Positions 15,914-24,909 of a DNA stretch of 64,000 nt are shown here, piece by piece. The notes under the pieces are model-generated. The model searched no databases. It was not told where the DNA came from and saw nothing but the letters and a program-made list of their open reading frames with translations. The translations under genes and the position numbers were made by a program. The stretch comes from Mycolicibacterium mengxianglii (GTDB taxonomy: Bacteria; Actinomycetota; Actinomycetes; Mycobacteriales; Mycobacteriaceae). Within the stretch, counting starts at the first letter, position 1, and each line of letters starts with the position of its first letter. The stretch lies in contig NZ_CP065373.1 in NCBI RefSeq assembly GCF_015710575.1, positions 2,294,001 to 2,358,000 of the forward strand, given 5' to 3'.

Positions 15914-16651
15914 ATGGGGAAGCTGGATGGCAAGGTTGCGGTAATCACCGGCGCCACGAGCGGAATGGCCTTGGCGGCCGCGAAGCTGTTCGTAGAGGAA
16001 GGGGCCTACGTTTTCATCACGGGCCGGCGACAGGACGCGTTGGACGAGGCCGTGGAGCTGATCGGCCGGAACGTGACTGGCGTGCAAGGCGACGCCGCCA
16101 ACCTGGCGGACCTCGACCGGCTGTTCGAGACCGTCAAGCAGGAAAAAGGCAGTATCGACGTGCTGTATACGAACGCCGGAGTGGGCGAGGAAGTCAGGCT
16201 GGGTGAGATCACCGAGGAGCACTTTGATCAGACCTTCGGGCTGAATACGCGCGGAACGTTGTTCACGGTGCAGAAGGCTTTGCCGCTCTTCAACGATGGC
16301 GGTTCGATCTTCATGACGTCCTCGGTCTCCTCGATCAAGGGTTTGCCCGGCTGGAGTGTGTATGCGGCGAGCAAGGCTGCGCTGCACGCCTACGCCCGGG
16401 TATGGCTCAACGAGCTCAAGGACAGGCGGATCCGGGTGAACGTATTGAGTCCGGGTCTGGTTTTGACACCGTCGATGGAAGAAGCGACGGCGAATCCCGA
16501 GACGCGGAAGCAGGTCGAGGCCATGGTTCCGCGAGGCGAGGTCGGCCAGCCGGAAGAGGTTGCGACGGTCGCACTCTTTCTCGCCTCCGATGACTCCAGC
16601 TATGTCAACGGCCAGTTACTGCATGTCGACGGTGGCGCCTCGGCAATTTGA
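15914..16651 (+). CDS. SDR family oxidoreductase
   Basis: A 245-residue SDR with TGATSGMA in the cofactor loop (Met in place of the usual Ile/Leu), TNAGVG instead of NNAG, MTSSVSS, YAASKAA and [11 protein letters not shown] after the second strand favours NADP(H). The ATG at 15914 has GGAG five bases upstream. These variant motifs are common in a subgroup of oxidoreductases annotated as glucose/ribitol-type dehydrogenases; the substrate is unknown. It stands alone, 119 bases ahead of the nucleosidase. Confidence 0.85.
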   Translation: MGKLDGKVAVITGATSGMALAAAKLFVEEGAYVFITGRRQDALDEAVELIGRNVTGVQGDAANLADLDRLFETVKQEKGSIDVLYTNAGVGEEVRLGEITEEHFDQTFGLNTRGTLFTVQKALPLFNDGGSIFMTSSVSSIKGLPGWSVYAASKAALHAYARVWLNELKDRRIRVNVLSPGLVLTPSMEEATANPETRKQVEAMVPRGEVGQPEEVATVALFLASDDSSYVNGQLLHVDGGASAI

Positions 16652-16770
16652 CGCGAGCAAGCGGGCGACGTGTCGTCGGTGATGAGGCAGGGTGCTCCGC
16701 GAAGACTGGCGCCGGCCACCGTAGTTCGGCGCGTTTTGCCGCGACACCGGCTTCAGGGGCACACTGTGGT

Positions 16771-17523
16771 GTGCCCATCGGAGTGATTTGCGCCCTGCCG
16801 GAAGAGCTGGCTCATCTGCGACATGAGATCGGACGCCCAGAATCATTGGGCGTGAGGGGTTTCGAGTTCACCACGGGCGTGCTGGACGGTCGCGAAGTGG
16901 TCCTGGCGGGCTCTGGTATGGGCAAGGTGAACGCAGCGGTGGTGTCGACGCTGTTGGCCGATCGGTTCGCGTGCGAAACTCTGGTTTTTTCCGGGGTGGC
17001 CGGCGGCGTCGATCCTGAGTTGGCGGTAGGGGACGTGGTGATCGCCGACCGCGTGCTCCAGCACGACGCCGGGCTGATCGAGAACGGACGGTTGCAGACC
17101 TATCAGGCCGGTCACGTACCGTTCATCAATCCGACGGAACGCCTGGGCTACGTCGTTGATGCGCCGCTGATGGCCCGGGTCCAGACGCGCCTCGCCGGGT
17201 TCAGCTTGCCGGTGCTGTCGGAGGCCGCCGGTGGTACGGGCCGCTCGCCCCGCATCGTGTATGGCTCGGTGCTGTCCGGGGACCAGTACTTGCACTGCGA
17301 CACGACCCGGGACCGCTGGCATCGCGAGTTCGGCGGGGCCGCAGTCGAAATGGAGGGCGGGGCCGTCGCGCAGGTCGCTGATTCGTTCGGGATCCCGTGG
17401 CTGGTCATCCGAGCGCTGTCGGATCTTGCGGGGCGCGATTCACGCCTGGACTTTCTTGCGTTTGCTGCTGAGGTGGCGACTTCGTCGGCGATGATTCTCC
17501 GGCGACTGCTCGCCGTGCTGTGA
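16771..17523 (+). CDS. 5'-methylthioadenosine/S-adenosylhomocysteine nucleosidase family protein
   Basis: A 250-residue PNP-fold nucleosidase. [13 protein letters not shown] at the N-terminus, [21 protein letters not shown], the ribose-binding [13 protein letters not shown] and the catalytic Asp in RALSDLAG are the marks of MTA/SAH nucleosidase. It would cleave methylthioadenosine or S-adenosylhomocysteine to adenine plus the thiosugar, feeding methionine salvage and relieving methyltransferase inhibition. The start is the GTG at 16771, with AGGGG eleven bases upstream; the open frame further upstream has no family similarity. Confidence 0.85.
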   Translation: MPIGVICALPEELAHLRHEIGRPESLGVRGFEFTTGVLDGREVVLAGSGMGKVNAAVVSTLLADRFACETLVFSGVAGGVDPELAVGDVVIADRVLQHDAGLIENGRLQTYQAGHVPFINPTERLGYVVDAPLMARVQTRLAGFSLPVLSEAAGGTGRSPRIVYGSVLSGDQYLHCDTTRDRWHREFGGAAVEMEGGAVAQVADSFGIPWLVIRALSDLAGRDSRLDFLAFAAEVATSSAMILRRLLAVL

Positions 17524-17641
17524 CGCTGAAGCCGGCTGATATGCCAAAAGGCGTGATTCACTCATGATTCCGTGCCATCAGTGGTGATTGTCGCGCAGGC
17601 GTCGGCGCATCCGCAGGCCCTCCCAGGGCGGGTGGCGGTGG

Positions 17642-18088
17642 TCAATCGGCGGGGGCGTCCAGGGTGAAATCGGCGAAATCGAAACCAGGTACGACTACGC
17701 AGCTGACCAAGGTGGGCTCATCCCCGAGCGGTCTGGCCCGCTGGGAATGCCCCGGCGGCACCAGTATCTGCGGCCGTTCACCAGCCGCTATATCGGCCCC
17801 GAGTAGATGCTCTGTCGCAAGGGGCTTTTCGGATCCGATCTCGAGCAGCAGCGGACTGCCGCGATGATAGAGCCACAGTTCGGCGCTCCGCACGGTGTGC
17901 CACGCCGACTGCTGTCCGGGCATCAGTAGGAACAGAATGGCCGTTCCCGCGCTGCGTGGTCCGTTGTAGTCAGAAGGCAGCACAGTGTGGTCGACCGTCA
18001 AGTCGCTGCGCCACGTCTCGGCGAACCAACCGCCCTCTGGATGTGGGGCCAGGTCGAGTCGCTCGGCCCAATCGGGAAGCTCGGTCAT
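17642..18088 (-). CDS. Cupin-fold protein, DUF985 family
   Basis: 148 residues from the ATG at 18088. The pattern LAPHPEGGWFAETWRS near the N-terminus, AILFLLMPGQQSAWHTV, ELWLYHRGSPLLL and a final VVPGFDFADFTL is that of the DUF985 (Cupin_5) family, a small double-stranded beta-helix whose members have been linked to sugar or metabolite binding but lack a settled function. His residues at HTV and HRG could bind metal. It converges with the nucleosidase and is divergent from the chorismate mutase. A 20-codon upstream extension exists but lacks a ribosome site. Confidence 0.8.
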   Translation of the reverse strand: MTELPDWAERLDLAPHPEGGWFAETWRSDLTVDHTVLPSDYNGPRSAGTAILFLLMPGQQSAWHTVRSAELWLYHRGSPLLLEIGSEKPLATEHLLGADIAAGERPQILVPPGHSQRARPLGDEPTLVSCVVVPGFDFADFTLDAPAD

Positions 18089-18398
18089 TCCAGATACCGC
18101 CTTCGTCGAAACCTCGTTGGTACCGGACCGAGTTCGGGAGACACCCACTGGTCAATCGATTACCGGCCCGTGTACCTCGCTGCGAAGAACCGCCCCGCGT
18201 CACCGAAGGAGTCTGAATCCTGCAAGGACGGCCACACCGAAAATGCTACCAGCGACATCGAGATAGTGATATCGACGATACCGTCCTAGGGTAGAACGGT
18301 CCTCGCCCGGTCGACGTTCTCGTTGGTATGACTGTTGACGACCGCGTTCGGTGGGCAGGCAGCAGCCAACGTGCCAGACATAGACAGGAACCTATCTG
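18089..18398. other. Divergent promoter region, DUF985 / chorismate mutase
   Basis: 310 bases. No gene, RNA or clear repeat. ATCGACGATACCGTCC followed by TAGGGTAGAACGG around 18271-18300 contains TANNNT-like hexamers and may hold the chorismate mutase promoter, about 100 bases before its ATG. No strong Shine-Dalgarno is visible before that ATG. Confidence 0.4.
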
Positions 18399-18968
18399 AT
18401 GATTCATCCCGTGAGGCGCATCGTTCTCGTGACTGCTGGTGTCCTGCTGGGGCTGTGCAGCGCTGTACCAGTTGCCTATGCCGACGATCCCGGACCGCTG
18501 TATCGACTGGTCGACACCGCGGCGGCGCGCCTGCTGACCGCCGACCCGGTCGCCGCGTTCAAATGGGTCAACGGCGGGTCCATCGAGGACAGCGCCAGGG
18601 CAGGTCAGGTGCTCAACGCCGCCGGCGCCGACGCCCGCAACCGCGGGCTTGACGAAAACCTCGTGCGGCAAGCCTTCGAGAATCAGATACACGCCACCGA
18701 AGGGGTCGAGTACACCCGCTTCGGACAGTGGAAATTCGACCCGACACACGCGCCGACCTCCGCGGCGGACCTGTCGCAAACCCGCAGCGCAATCGATGAA
18801 TTCAACCGCGCGCTGGTCGCGGAGATGGCAACGCAGCGTGACGTCCTGTTCAACCGGAACTGCGCCGGCGCCCTGGACGCCGCGCGCACGTCGGTGGCCG
18901 CCGCCCGCCAACTCGATCCGCTCTACCGGCAAGCGCTCGACGTCGCGACCGCCTCTTATTGCGCCTGA
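18399..18968 (+). CDS. Secreted chorismate mutase (AroQ-gamma type)
   Basis: A 189-residue precursor with a signal peptide (RRIVLVTAGVLLGLCSAVPVAYA, cleavage after YA) and a mature all-helical domain of the AroQ-gamma class, as in the exported M. tuberculosis enzyme *MtCM. Recognisable elements: LYRLVDTAAARLLTADPVAAFKW, with the active-site Arg and Lys, the ENLVRQAFENQIHATEGVEY helix that carries the Glu, and two C-terminal Cys positioned to form the fold-locking disulphide. It converts chorismate to prephenate outside the cytoplasm, where the shikimate pathway does not run, so its biological role is unclear. Confidence 0.9.
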   Translation: MIHPVRRIVLVTAGVLLGLCSAVPVAYADDPGPLYRLVDTAAARLLTADPVAAFKWVNGGSIEDSARAGQVLNAAGADARNRGLDENLVRQAFENQIHATEGVEYTRFGQWKFDPTHAPTSAADLSQTRSAIDEFNRALVAEMATQRDVLFNRNCAGALDAARTSVAAARQLDPLYRQALDVATASYCA

Positions 18969-19188
18969 CAGCCGCTCGGACGCTTCCGCGGGTGCCTCAA
19001 CATGCCTGGGCAGTTGGTGCCAGACGCTGTGCGCACGAGCGGGCTGGTCCTTCCGCGGAAGGAATGCCATGTGCTTGGCGTTCTTCGTAGCGGCACTGAG
19101 GTGAGTTGGTGTCACAGTGACTGACCAATCGGCGAGGGATTCACGAGTGCACCAACGCGACAACGGCACACCGCGCGGTGGCCGGAAC

Positions 19189-19797
19189 ATGAGGAGTTCG
19201 ACTGCGACTCACGTCCGCGGGCTTCGAGGCGGCGACGAAGGCAGCCTCTCGCGGGTACTGGCCGACCTGGGCCCTCGGCTCGGCGCTCTGCGCCGCGAGC
19301 GAGGGATGTCGCTCAACGCTCTCGGTGCCCATGTCGCCAGCTCAGCGAGCACGCTGTCTCGCATCGAGACCGGCGAACGGCGAGCCAGCCTGGAGCTGGT
19401 CCTGCGGATCGCCCTCACCTACGGCATCACTCTCGACGAGGTTCTCGGCTTCCCGGGATACGCCCGCCATGAGGTGCCCAGCCAACGGGTGATCCACACC
19501 GCCGACATGGTGGTCTGGCCGCTGACGCGCAGCAGGGTGTCACCTGAGCCATACAAGGTTGTGTATTCGCCCACCGACTCCGTGCCCCCGGAACCCCTGC
19601 CCACACATGGGGGATGGAAGTGGGTCTACGTGCTCTCGGGGCGCCTGCGGGTGCGACGCGGGGCCGACGATCTCGTTCTCGAAGCTGGTGAGGCCATCGA
19701 GATCGACACCGCTCAGCCACACTGGACCGGGTCGACAGGGAAGGGCGTCACAGAGATCCTGATGCTGAGAGGTCCACGAGCGTTCGTCATGCGCTGA
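19189..19797 (+). CDS. Xre-family regulator with C-terminal cupin domain
   Basis: 202 residues from the ATG at 19189. Helix-turn-helix at about 25-80 (LGALRRERGMSLNALG, SASTLSRIETGERRASLELVL), then a cupin sensor domain from about residue 110 (GGWKWVYVLSGRLRVRRG, LVLEAGEAIEIDTAQPHW). This HTH_3 plus Cupin_2 layout senses a small molecule and controls adjacent catabolic genes. Its stop is 49 bases before a 19-base palindrome that precedes the monooxygenase-like gene, making it the obvious candidate regulator. An upstream GTG (19117) could add 24 residues. Confidence 0.86.
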   Translation: MRSSTATHVRGLRGGDEGSLSRVLADLGPRLGALRRERGMSLNALGAHVASSASTLSRIETGERRASLELVLRIALTYGITLDEVLGFPGYARHEVPSQRVIHTADMVVWPLTRSRVSPEPYKVVYSPTDSVPPEPLPTHGGWKWVYVLSGRLRVRRGADDLVLEAGEAIEIDTAQPHWTGSTGKGVTEILMLRGPRAFVMR

Positions 19798-19846
19798 TGC
19801 CGCGATCGTAGCTCGTTCCGACTCTGGTGCGTTGCCTCGTGAAAAC

Positions 19847-19865
19847 CGTTGCCGTACTGGCAACG
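19847..19865. promoter_or_regulatory. 19-base palindrome in the promoter of the acyl-CoA-dehydrogenase-like gene
   Basis: CGTTGCC-GTACT-GGCAACG, 7-5-7. A TACCTT -10 candidate follows at 19894-19899, so the palindrome centre would lie near -50, an activator-like position. The same arms recur at 10319-10337. Probable site of the neighbouring Xre-cupin regulator. Confidence 0.6.
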
Positions 19866-19954
19866 CTCGCGGCAGGGAGCGCTCGGTTGGCACTACCTTG
19901 CGGTGGGGCTCGGGTGACCGGGTTCCTGACCGGGCAATACCAGTAGGAGGACGC

Positions 19955-21112
19955 ATGACACAGATCGATGAGCGCCACGACGCGGCAACCGAGGAACTGG
20001 TCGCCCGGGCGCGCGCTGCGGTACCCACCCTGGACGCACACGCCGAACAGACCGAACGCGACCTACGCGTGGCGCCCGAAAGTGCAGCCGCCGCAGCAAA
20101 AGCCGGCGCGTACGCGCTGAGCACCCCCCGCCGCTACGGTGGCCTGGAAGCCGACACCACGACGACGGTGCGGGTGCTGGCTGAACTGGGCCGGGGCTGT
20201 GGGTCGACCGCCTGGGTCGCGGCGGTGTCGGGCAGCGCCAAGTGGATGTTCGAGCGGTTCCTGAGCGAGACGGCGCGCGACGAGTTCTTCGCCGATCCCA
20301 ACGTCCGGCTGTGCGGCTCAGCGCACCCCACGGGGAGGTCTACCGAAGTGCCGGGCGGCTTGCGGGTGTCAGGTCGGTGGAGCTACGCCTCCGGCTGTGA
20401 TGATGCCGCATGGGCGCTGCTGGGCGCCCCGGTCTTCGATGGCGACCGGCAGCGCGACGAACCGATCGGGCCGCTCGGTTGGGCGCAGGTACTCGTACCG
20501 ACGTCGAGTCTGGGCGTCGAACGCACGTGGGACGTGGCCGGGTTGCGGGGCACCGGCAGTCACACGCTGGTGGCCGACGACGTGTTCGTCCCGGCGTCAC
20601 ACGTGCTGCGGCCGGACCTGTCTGATTCCCAGGCGATGGGCCGGTTCGTGGTTGGCACCGCGACGACGGTCGCTCCGCTACTGGGGGTTGCGCAGGCGGC
20701 CCTGGACCTGGTCGCGTCCGTTCTCCCCGTGCGCCGCCCACCGATGTCGGCGTATGCGAACTTGACCGAGTCGCCGGCAGCCCGGCAGTTGTTCGCCGAC
20801 GCCACTTTGCTGATCGACGGCGCCCGCCGGACCGTGTTGCACATCGCGGGGACGATCGACGGCTTGAGCCCCGGGCAGCGTGAACTGACCGCGGTCGAGG
20901 AGGTGGAACTGCGAATGGAGTTGATCTCCGCGGCCAAGCAGTGCCGGCAAGCCGTCGAGCTGCTGCTCGATCTGCACGGGTCGAGCAGCTTCGCTCTGTC
21001 GAACCCGCTGCAGCGGATGTGGCGCGACCTGGCGGTCGGCACCCGCCACGGCGCAATGACCTCCTACATGGTGGCCGAGGCCTACGCGCGCAGCCTCGTT
21101 GGTGTCGAGTAG
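19955..21112 (+). CDS. Acyl-CoA dehydrogenase-fold flavoprotein (HsaA/HpaH-type monooxygenase oxygenase component)
   Basis: A 385-residue protein with the acyl-CoA dehydrogenase fold but lacking a clear catalytic base. STPRRYGGLEADTTTTVRVLAELGRGCGSTAWVAAV at the N-terminus, VSGRWSYASGCDDAAWALLG, the WDVAGLRGTGSHTLVADDVFVP beta-domain segment and a C-terminal helical bundle resemble the flavin-dependent two-component monooxygenases HsaA and HpaH. Such enzymes hydroxylate aromatics with reduced flavin from a separate reductase, which is not seen nearby. AGGAGG four bases before the ATG at 19955 sets the start. Preceded by a palindrome and an Xre-cupin regulator; a decayed copy of its 5' end lies at 10.3-10.6 kb. 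Confidence 0.8.
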   Translation: MTQIDERHDAATEELVARARAAVPTLDAHAEQTERDLRVAPESAAAAAKAGAYALSTPRRYGGLEADTTTTVRVLAELGRGCGSTAWVAAVSGSAKWMFERFLSETARDEFFADPNVRLCGSAHPTGRSTEVPGGLRVSGRWSYASGCDDAAWALLGAPVFDGDRQRDEPIGPLGWAQVLVPTSSLGVERTWDVAGLRGTGSHTLVADDVFVPASHVLRPDLSDSQAMGRFVVGTATTVAPLLGVAQAALDLVASVLPVRRPPMSAYANLTESPAARQLFADATLLIDGARRTVLHIAGTIDGLSPGQRELTAVEEVELRMELISAAKQCRQAVELLLDLHGSSSFALSNPLQRMWRDLAVGTRHGAMTSYMVAEAYARSLVGVE

Positions 21113-21298
21113 CAGACCACGGCGGTCGATAGTCATTGGGTAGCAAGCATTCCGGCGATCGGTGACGGTGTGCTCATCGCCTTGATGGCCCCGGTGTCGG
21201 TGTAAGAGCGGAACCCAGCCGCTCAGCGCCTTCTGCCCGGGGATCCGGTCGCGGACTACAAGTGGGGCGTGCCGGCTGCAGGTGGGCGACGCGAGACC

Positions 21299-22300
21299 TC
21301 AGCCACGTTCACTCGTTGTCTCCGTCCTGGCGGTGTCTCCCGAAGGCGGTCTGGCGATGGTGGCGAGGTCGGTGTTCGCGCCGCAGATGATCACGGCTAC
21401 GGATTCGTCCCGGGTGGGCTGGTAAGTCGCGGAAGCGATCGCGGCATAAGCCGCCGCGGCGCCATACTCAGCCGGGATACGAAAGGACTGCCACAATTCG
21501 TTCCTGGCATCAACAATCTCCTGATCCGACACCAGCACCGATCGTGGGGGAGCGGCCACTGTTCGGGTGAAGGCGATATCGCCGATTCGTCGCGCGCCAA
21601 GGGAATCCGCGGCGACCCCCGACACCTCAACGTCCACCGGTGTGCCCGCCGCCAGCGCGGCGTGCATCGTCGGGATGCGTTGCGGCTCAACGGCAACGAT
21701 TCCTGCCCGTCCCTCCGCTGCGGCGGACAACCCGCTGAACAGGCCGCCTCCGCCGACCGCGACCACGATGGTCGTCACGTCGGGGGCATCCTCCAGAATC
21801 TCCTCGGCAATTGTTCCAGCTCCGGCGCAGATCTCGGCTTGGTCGTACGCATGACAGAACAGGGCGCCGGTTGCGGACTCGTAATCGCGGGCCGCCTCGT
21901 ACGCTTCGGCGTATTCCGAGCCGATCTGCCGTACTTCGGCGCCGTATTCAGCCAACCGGTCGACTTTCACCTGTGGTGCGGTGACGGGCACGAAGACGGT
22001 TGCCTTGACGCCCAGTTGCCGGGCCGCGTACGCATTTGCCAAGCCGGCGTTCCCGCCTGAGGCGACCACGATGCCCGTTGCCGGATCGAGTTCACCGCGC
22101 TCGCGGGCAGACAGTTGGCGGTTGAATGCGCCACGCGTTTTGAACACGCCCGCGTGTTGCATGAACTCACACTTCAGCCACAGGCGAATGCCCGCGACCT
22201 CCGCGCCGAGTAGTGGCGTTCGACGCACATAGCCAGTGATGCGCCGTCGGGCTTCCAGCACGTCCTCGCGACGGATGTCGACGTTCGGTGGGTTGCTCAC
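21299..22300 (-). CDS. Threonine/serine dehydratase-like PLP enzyme
   Basis: A 333-residue fold-type II PLP enzyme. The Schiff-base Lys is in GVFKTRGAFNR, the substrate loop is ASGGNAGLANAYAA (Ala where Ser-x-Gly-Asn-His is usual in biosynthetic enzymes) and the phosphate-binding Gly-rich loop is VAVGGGGLFSG. There is no C-terminal ACT regulatory domain, so this is a catabolic-type enzyme. It would deaminate a beta-hydroxy amino acid to a 2-oxo acid and ammonia. It lies 122 bases downstream of the MHS transporter on the same strand and probably acts on a compound that transporter brings in. Confidence 0.85.
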   Translation of the reverse strand: MSNPPNVDIRREDVLEARRRITGYVRRTPLLGAEVAGIRLWLKCEFMQHAGVFKTRGAFNRQLSARERGELDPATGIVVASGGNAGLANAYAARQLGVKATVFVPVTAPQVKVDRLAEYGAEVRQIGSEYAEAYEAARDYESATGALFCHAYDQAEICAGAGTIAEEILEDAPDVTTIVVAVGGGGLFSGLSAAAEGRAGIVAVEPQRIPTMHAALAAGTPVDVEVSGVAADSLGARRIGDIAFTRTVAAPPRSVLVSDQEIVDARNELWQSFRIPAEYGAAAAYAAIASATYQPTRDESVAVIICGANTDLATIARPPSGDTARTETTSERG

Positions 22301-22405
22301 TGACTGCCTTCAATCGAAAGGTGTTTGACGTGTTCATAGTACGGTCGACCGCAGCAGCGGCGGCCGCGACGGCCAACCCCAATCGGAGGCCGCCGCGGCC
22401 GGACC

Positions 22406-22435
22406 GACTACTTCGTGTCGGACTACTTCGTGTCG
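22406..22435. repeat. Perfect 15-base tandem duplication across the transporter stop codon
   Basis: GACTACTTCGTGTCG occurs twice in a row. On the coding (minus) strand the duplicated unit spells Ser-Asp-Thr-Lys-stop, so the protein ends in the first copy and the second is untranslated. A recent slippage event that leaves the protein unchanged. Confidence 0.9.
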
Positions 22436-23784
22436 GACAGGGTGGTTGTCATTTCGTCCTGGTGTCGGGGGTTGGTTGGTGCGTCGAGAGCAGCTTTCGC
22501 GTTGTCCCGGGCCGCGTAGGCGGCAACCAAGGTGACTATGCCGGCGGCGATCACCATCGCCGATACGGGCCAGTACGCGCCGTCGTTGACCGAGACCAGG
22601 TATGTGGCGAGGATCGGGGCCGGTGCCCCAGCCAAGAGGGAGCCCATTTGGTAGCCCACCGAAACGCCGGTGTATCTGATGTCGGCGCTGAAGAGTTCGG
22701 CAAACCATGCCGACAGCGGTGCGAAGACCATCGAGTGGGCCCCGGCGAGGGCGAGGACGCAGGCAAGGATGACGGCCCATTGCTCACCGGTGCCGACGAG
22801 CCAGAAGAAGGGGAATGCCAGCAGCAGCATCAGTGCGGTGCCCATGACGACAACGTGGCGGCGTCCGATGCGGTCTGACAGCGCGCCGAAAAGGGGCATC
22901 GTGACCAGCTCGATCGCGGAGGCCACCAGTACGCCGGCCAATGCGACGCTTCTGGGCAGGCCCAGCTGCGTGGTCATGTACGCGAGGCCGAACGTCGCGA
23001 AAACGTAGTAGAGCACATTGTCGGCGAAACGGATCCCCGCTATCACCGCGACATCCCTCGGGTGATTGCGGAGAACCTCGACCAGCGGGCGCTTGACCTG
23101 CTCACTCGCTTCCATGATCTCTTTGAACGCGGGCGGCTCGCTGATTTTGGCACGAATGTAGAGGCCGATGATGACCAGGATGGAGCTGGCAATGAAGGGT
23201 AGGCGCCAACCCCAGCTGATGAAGTCTTCCTGTGGCAGCGCACTCACGAGTGCGAACGCGCCCGATGAGAGCAAAAGCCCAGCGGGAATGCCCATTTGGG
23301 GCCAGCTGCCGTAGAACCCGCGGCGCGCGGGGGGCGCGTGTTCGACCGCGAGCAAGGCGGCCCCGCCCCACTCTCCACCGACTCCCAGCCCCTGGAGTAA
23401 GCGAAGGGCTACCAGTGCGATGGGCGCCCACGCTCCGATCACCTCGTAGGAGGGAAGGAGCCCCACAGCGGTGGTTGAGGTACCCATCAGCAGCAGGGTC
23501 GCCACAAGGGTCTTCTTGCGTCCGATCCGGTCGCCGAGGTGCCCGGCGATGATCCCGCCCAGGGGGCGCGCGAAGAAGCCCACCCCGAAGGTGGCGAAGG
23601 ACAGCAAGGTTCCCGACAGCGGATCGGCACCGGGAAAGAAGAGTCCGCCAAAGATCAGAGCCGCGGCGGTGCCGAAGAGAAAGAAGTCGTAGTACTCGAC
23701 CGCGGTACCGACGAAACTCGCCGCTGCTACTCGCGCCATGCCTGACTGAGTGTCCGTGCGGACCTCTCCGCCTGTTGTCGTCAT
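22423..23784 (-). CDS. MFS transporter, metabolite:H+ symporter (MHS) family
   Basis: A 453-residue 12-TM transporter. SFVGTAVEYYDFFLFGTAAALIFG and the loop GHLGDRIGRKKTLV are diagnostic of the MHS family (ProP, shikimate and alpha-ketoglutarate permeases), as is RLLQGLGVGGEWGGA. It would import an organic acid, osmolyte or aromatic acid with protons across the inner membrane. AAAGGA lies about ten bases before the ATG. It is divergent from an IclR regulator, with 206 bases between them that contain a palindrome. Confidence 0.88.
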   Translation of the reverse strand: MTTTGGEVRTDTQSGMARVAAASFVGTAVEYYDFFLFGTAAALIFGGLFFPGADPLSGTLLSFATFGVGFFARPLGGIIAGHLGDRIGRKKTLVATLLLMGTSTTAVGLLPSYEVIGAWAPIALVALRLLQGLGVGGEWGGAALLAVEHAPPARRGFYGSWPQMGIPAGLLLSSGAFALVSALPQEDFISWGWRLPFIASSILVIIGLYIRAKISEPPAFKEIMEASEQVKRPLVEVLRNHPRDVAVIAGIRFADNVLYYVFATFGLAYMTTQLGLPRSVALAGVLVASAIELVTMPLFGALSDRIGRRHVVVMGTALMLLLAFPFFWLVGTGEQWAVILACVLALAGAHSMVFAPLSAWFAELFSADIRYTGVSVGYQMGSLLAGAPAPILATYLVSVNDGAYWPVSAMVIAAGIVTLVAAYAARDNAKAALDAPTNPRHQDEMTTTLSDTK

Positions 23785-23877
23785 CGGCCTTGATTCCTTT
23801 CGGTGATCAGCCCGGCGGACAAGCCGGCAGGCATTCGGGGAGAAATATGCAGATGTCCGGCGACGGCTCGCTAGACT

Positions 23878-23893
23878 GTTTCATATGTGGAAC
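23878..23893. promoter_or_regulatory. IclR-type operator candidate between MHS transporter and IclR genes
   Basis: GTTTCATATGTGGAAC, an imperfect palindrome. It matches GTTCTATATATGGAAC before the aldehyde dehydrogenase at 12 of 16 positions. IclR proteins bind short palindromes with GTT/AAC-like ends, so both sites probably answer to the IclR gene here. Confidence 0.5.
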
Positions 23894-23990
23894 TTGAAGA
23901 CCGCATGTGGTAGATATTCAGGCACACCCGTGGTGTGATGTCAAGCACTATTCAGACCCGGGGCTGTGTCCGGGCAGATGAGGAGAACTC

Positions 23991-24776
23991 GTGACCACCT
24001 CAGTAGGTAAAGAGGCCGACGGCGCGCAATCAGAGGGCACCCGCGCCGTCTATGCGGCGTTTCAGATCCTCGACGTGATCGCTGCGGCCTCAGAGCCTCC
24101 CCGAATGACGGACATCGTCGACGCGGTGGCTCTCCCGAAGTCGAGCGTCTTCCGGTTGTTGCGTGCGCTCGAAGCGGTGAACGCCGTACGCAGGGGGGAG
24201 CGGGACAAGCGCTATCGCCTGGGGGCGAAATTCGACGATTACGCGAAGGTCTCTCAGACGCCGTTGCTCATCAGTCGATTCCACGACGAGGCGGCCCCTC
24301 TGCTTCGCCCGCTCAACGAGACCGCGCAACTGGGCGTGCTCACCGGTGTTGACGTGACCTTCGTGGCCTGCATCGACTCAACAAAGCCGGTCCGTTTGGT
24401 CAGCTATCCAGGAAGGACTCTGCCGGCGCACGCCAGCGCGACCGGCAAGGCCATTCTTGCCTTTGCCGGAGAACCGGCACTTCACACCGTGCTGAACGGC
24501 GGGCTTCCGGCGCTGACTCCGCGAACGATCACGAGCCCGGACGTATTGAAGGACGAATTGCAGGAGATTCGCCGGCGGGGCTATGCCACCGAATCGGAGG
24601 AATCGACCTCGAACCTGTCCTGCATGGCTGCACCGGTGTGGGGCGGCTCGGGCGAGGTCGTGGGGGCCGTCACCGTGTGCATTCCGAGTGCAACGCCGCC
24701 CGCGGAGCGCCTTCCGGACATCCGGGACGCTCTTCTCGCAGCGACGAAGCGACTGTCCAGCCCACGGTGGCAGTGA
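23991..24776 (+). CDS. IclR family transcriptional regulator
   Basis: A 261-residue regulator. Winged helix at about 18-85 (VYAAFQILDVIAAASEPPRMTDI, LPKSSVFRLLRALEAV) and an IclR effector domain from about 95 on (LPAHASATGKAILAF, RRRGYATESEESTSNLSCMAAPV with the ligand-pocket SCMAAPV). It sits between two divergent gene groups: transporter and dehydratase on the minus strand, aldehyde and alcohol dehydrogenases on the plus strand. Related palindromes lie before both, so it is the likely pathway regulator. Its ATG... start is a GTG at 23991, preceded by GAGGAG. Confidence 0.88.
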   Translation: MTTSVGKEADGAQSEGTRAVYAAFQILDVIAAASEPPRMTDIVDAVALPKSSVFRLLRALEAVNAVRRGERDKRYRLGAKFDDYAKVSQTPLLISRFHDEAAPLLRPLNETAQLGVLTGVDVTFVACIDSTKPVRLVSYPGRTLPAHASATGKAILAFAGEPALHTVLNGGLPALTPRTITSPDVLKDELQEIRRRGYATESEESTSNLSCMAAPVWGGSGEVVGAVTVCIPSATPPAERLPDIRDALLAATKRLSSPRWQ

Positions 24777-24860
24777 CACCGGCAGTGCCCCGGTGAGGCG
24801 CGCAGCAGACGTCCTGTTGACACAGTGTGGACCCGGTGTGACACTCGATACGTCAAATGC

Positions 24861-24887
24861 AGAACTCAAGTTCTATATATGGAACTT
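24861..24887. promoter_or_regulatory. Overlapping palindromes before the aldehyde dehydrogenase gene
   Basis: AGAACT-CA-AGTTCT (24861-24874) overlaps AAGTTC-TATATATG-GAACTT (24868-24887). The second contains GTTCTATATATGGAAC, matching the site at 23878-23893. It ends 22 bases before the start codon and includes an AT-rich -10-like TATATAT, so binding here would block RNA polymerase. Confidence 0.55.
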
Positions 24888-24909
24888 CTAAAATTCCGAG
24901 CGAGGGCCC

